Below are positions 5,424 to 6,199 of a stretch of DNA of 6,199 nucleotides, one piece after another. This DNA is from Flavobacteriales bacterium. Its GTDB lineage: Bacteria; Bacteroidota; Bacteroidia; Flavobacteriales; UA16. Numbering within the stretch: the stretch's first letter is position 1; each line of letters starts with the position of its first letter. Both the position numbers and the translations under genes were made by a program. Location of the stretch: the NCBI GenBank assembly GCA_018700255.1, contig JABISU010000008.1, positions 1-6,199 of the forward strand, written 5' to 3'. The notes under the pieces are model-generated. The model had not been told where the DNA came from and did no database searches. It saw only the letters and a list, made by a program, of their open reading frames with translations.

Positions 5424-6199
5424 CTCATTCAAGGCAAGTTTATTTCTGCCAAAAGCGGTGAATGGCTTGACCTTACCAACCCAAGCAAAGGTAAGGTTTA
5501 CGGTCGACTGCCTAGATCTGGATCTGAAGATGTCAATCTTGCTGTAGAATCTGCCAACAAGGCGTTTAAAAGCTGGTCAGATACACCTAGTAACGATCGA
5601 GCTGCTTGCTTGAATAGACTTGCAGATTTAATTGCAAAAAACGCAGAGCTTCTCTCTTGTGCAGAATCAACTGACAATGGTAAACCTATATCGTTAGCAA
5701 CGTCTGTTGATATTCCAAGGGCTGAATCAAATCTTCGATTCTACGCTTCGGCAATTCAGCACTTTGCTTCTGAGTCACACTCTATGGGGGGAGTGGCTAT
5801 CAATTACACTCTTAGGAAGCCTTTAGGGGTCGTTGCGTGCATCTCACCCTGGAATCTCCCGCTTTACTTATTTACTTGGAAGGTCGCACCTGCATTAGCC
5901 GCTGGGAACTGTGTAGTTGCCAAGCCCTCAGAAATAACTCCTGTAACAGCATACTTGTTAAGTACATGGGTGAAAGAGGCTGGTTTCCCAGATGGTGTCT
6001 TTAACATCATACACGGTTTGGGAACAGAGGTGGGAGACGCTTTAGTTCGTCACCCAAAAATAGCAGCAGTTAGCTTTACAGGAGGTACAAAAACTGGTGC
6101 ACATATCGCTTCTGTAACTGCTCCACGTTTTAAGAAATTGAGCTTGGAGTTAGGTGGAAAGAATGCTGCCATCATATTTGATGATTGCAATTTCGAGGA
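5409..6199 (+). CDS. Aldehyde dehydrogenase, 2-aminomuconic/2-hydroxymuconic semialdehyde dehydrogenase-like, 3'-truncated
   Basis: The enzyme oxidises an aldehyde to an acid with NAD in the cytoplasm; 263 codons are visible, open to the window end, of about 480 expected. The start is fixed at the ATG at 5409, because an in-frame TAA (5406-5408) directly precedes it. Visible ALDH motifs: ISPWNLP with the oxyanion Asn149; K172-P-S-E in the cofactor site; the nucleotide loop SFTGGTKTG (222-230); and LELGGK with general base Glu248. The catalytic cysteine lies beyond the edge. PRAESNLRFYASAIQHFASE (103-122), INYTLRKPLGV and the PWNLPLYLFTWKVAPALAAGN stretch resemble the ALDH8A1/hydroxymuconic semialdehyde dehydrogenase branch, which acts in the kynurenine (tryptophan) and catechol meta-cleavage pathways. 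ALDH membership is certain; the substrate is inferred. No partner pathway gene is visible in the window. Confidence 0.93.
   Translation, partial: MEVLNLIQGKFISAKSGEWLDLTNPSKGKVYGRLPRSGSEDVNLAVESANKAFKSWSDTPSNDRAACLNRLADLIAKNAELLSCAESTDNGKPISLATSVDIPRAESNLRFYASAIQHFASESHSMGGVAINYTLRKPLGVVACISPWNLPLYLFTWKVAPALAAGNCVVAKPSEITPVTAYLLSTWVKEAGFPDGVFNIIHGLGTEVGDALVRHPKIAAVSFTGGTKTGAHIASVTAPRFKKLSLELGGKNAAIIFDDCNFE

Overview
The window looks like ordinary chromosomal DNA of a Bacteroidota bacterium, most likely a marine member of the Flavobacteriales. The sequence is AT-rich, and start codons lack clear Shine-Dalgarno sequences. A TAnnTTTG-type -7 element precedes the tRNA. LeuRS carries the leucine-specific segment typical of this phylum, and the SDR and acetyltransferase-like proteins match types I recall mainly from Bacteroidota. 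The lineage is inferred from remembered family patterns, not from a search.

Layout, left to right: (1) the 3' three-quarters of leuS (leucyl-tRNA synthetase), cut by the window edge; (2) 29 bp further on, same strand, a 355-residue secreted fibre-like protein. It has a signal peptide, one EF-hand/dockerin-like calcium loop, a phage-fibre-type GGTG linker, ten in-register 14-residue SHAEG/YadA-head-type repeats, a VVGNGT...RSN cap and a C-terminal leucine/isoleucine coiled coil; (3) convergent to it, only 6 bp away, a 389-residue GNAT/YghO-like acyltransferase-type protein on the minus strand; (4) a 117-bp divergent intergenic region; (5) a classical short-chain dehydrogenase/reductase on the plus strand; (6) a minus-strand tRNA-Gln(TTG) with its own -7 promoter element and a hairpin terminator; (7) the first 263 codons of an aldehyde dehydrogenase resembling 2-aminomuconic/2-hydroxymuconic semialdehyde dehydrogenase, running off the right edge.

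The genes do not form one obvious pathway. leuS and tRNA-Gln serve translation, the ALDH suggests aromatic or tryptophan (kynurenine) catabolism, and the SDR and GNAT-like protein are metabolic enzymes of unknown substrate. No mobile element, CRISPR array, phage module or defence system is visible. The one unusual item is the secreted repeat protein. It combines parts known from phage tail fibres and trimeric adhesins with an EF-hand-type N-terminus, and ends in a bare coiled coil with no recognisable membrane anchor, secretion tail or autoproteolytic chaperone domain.
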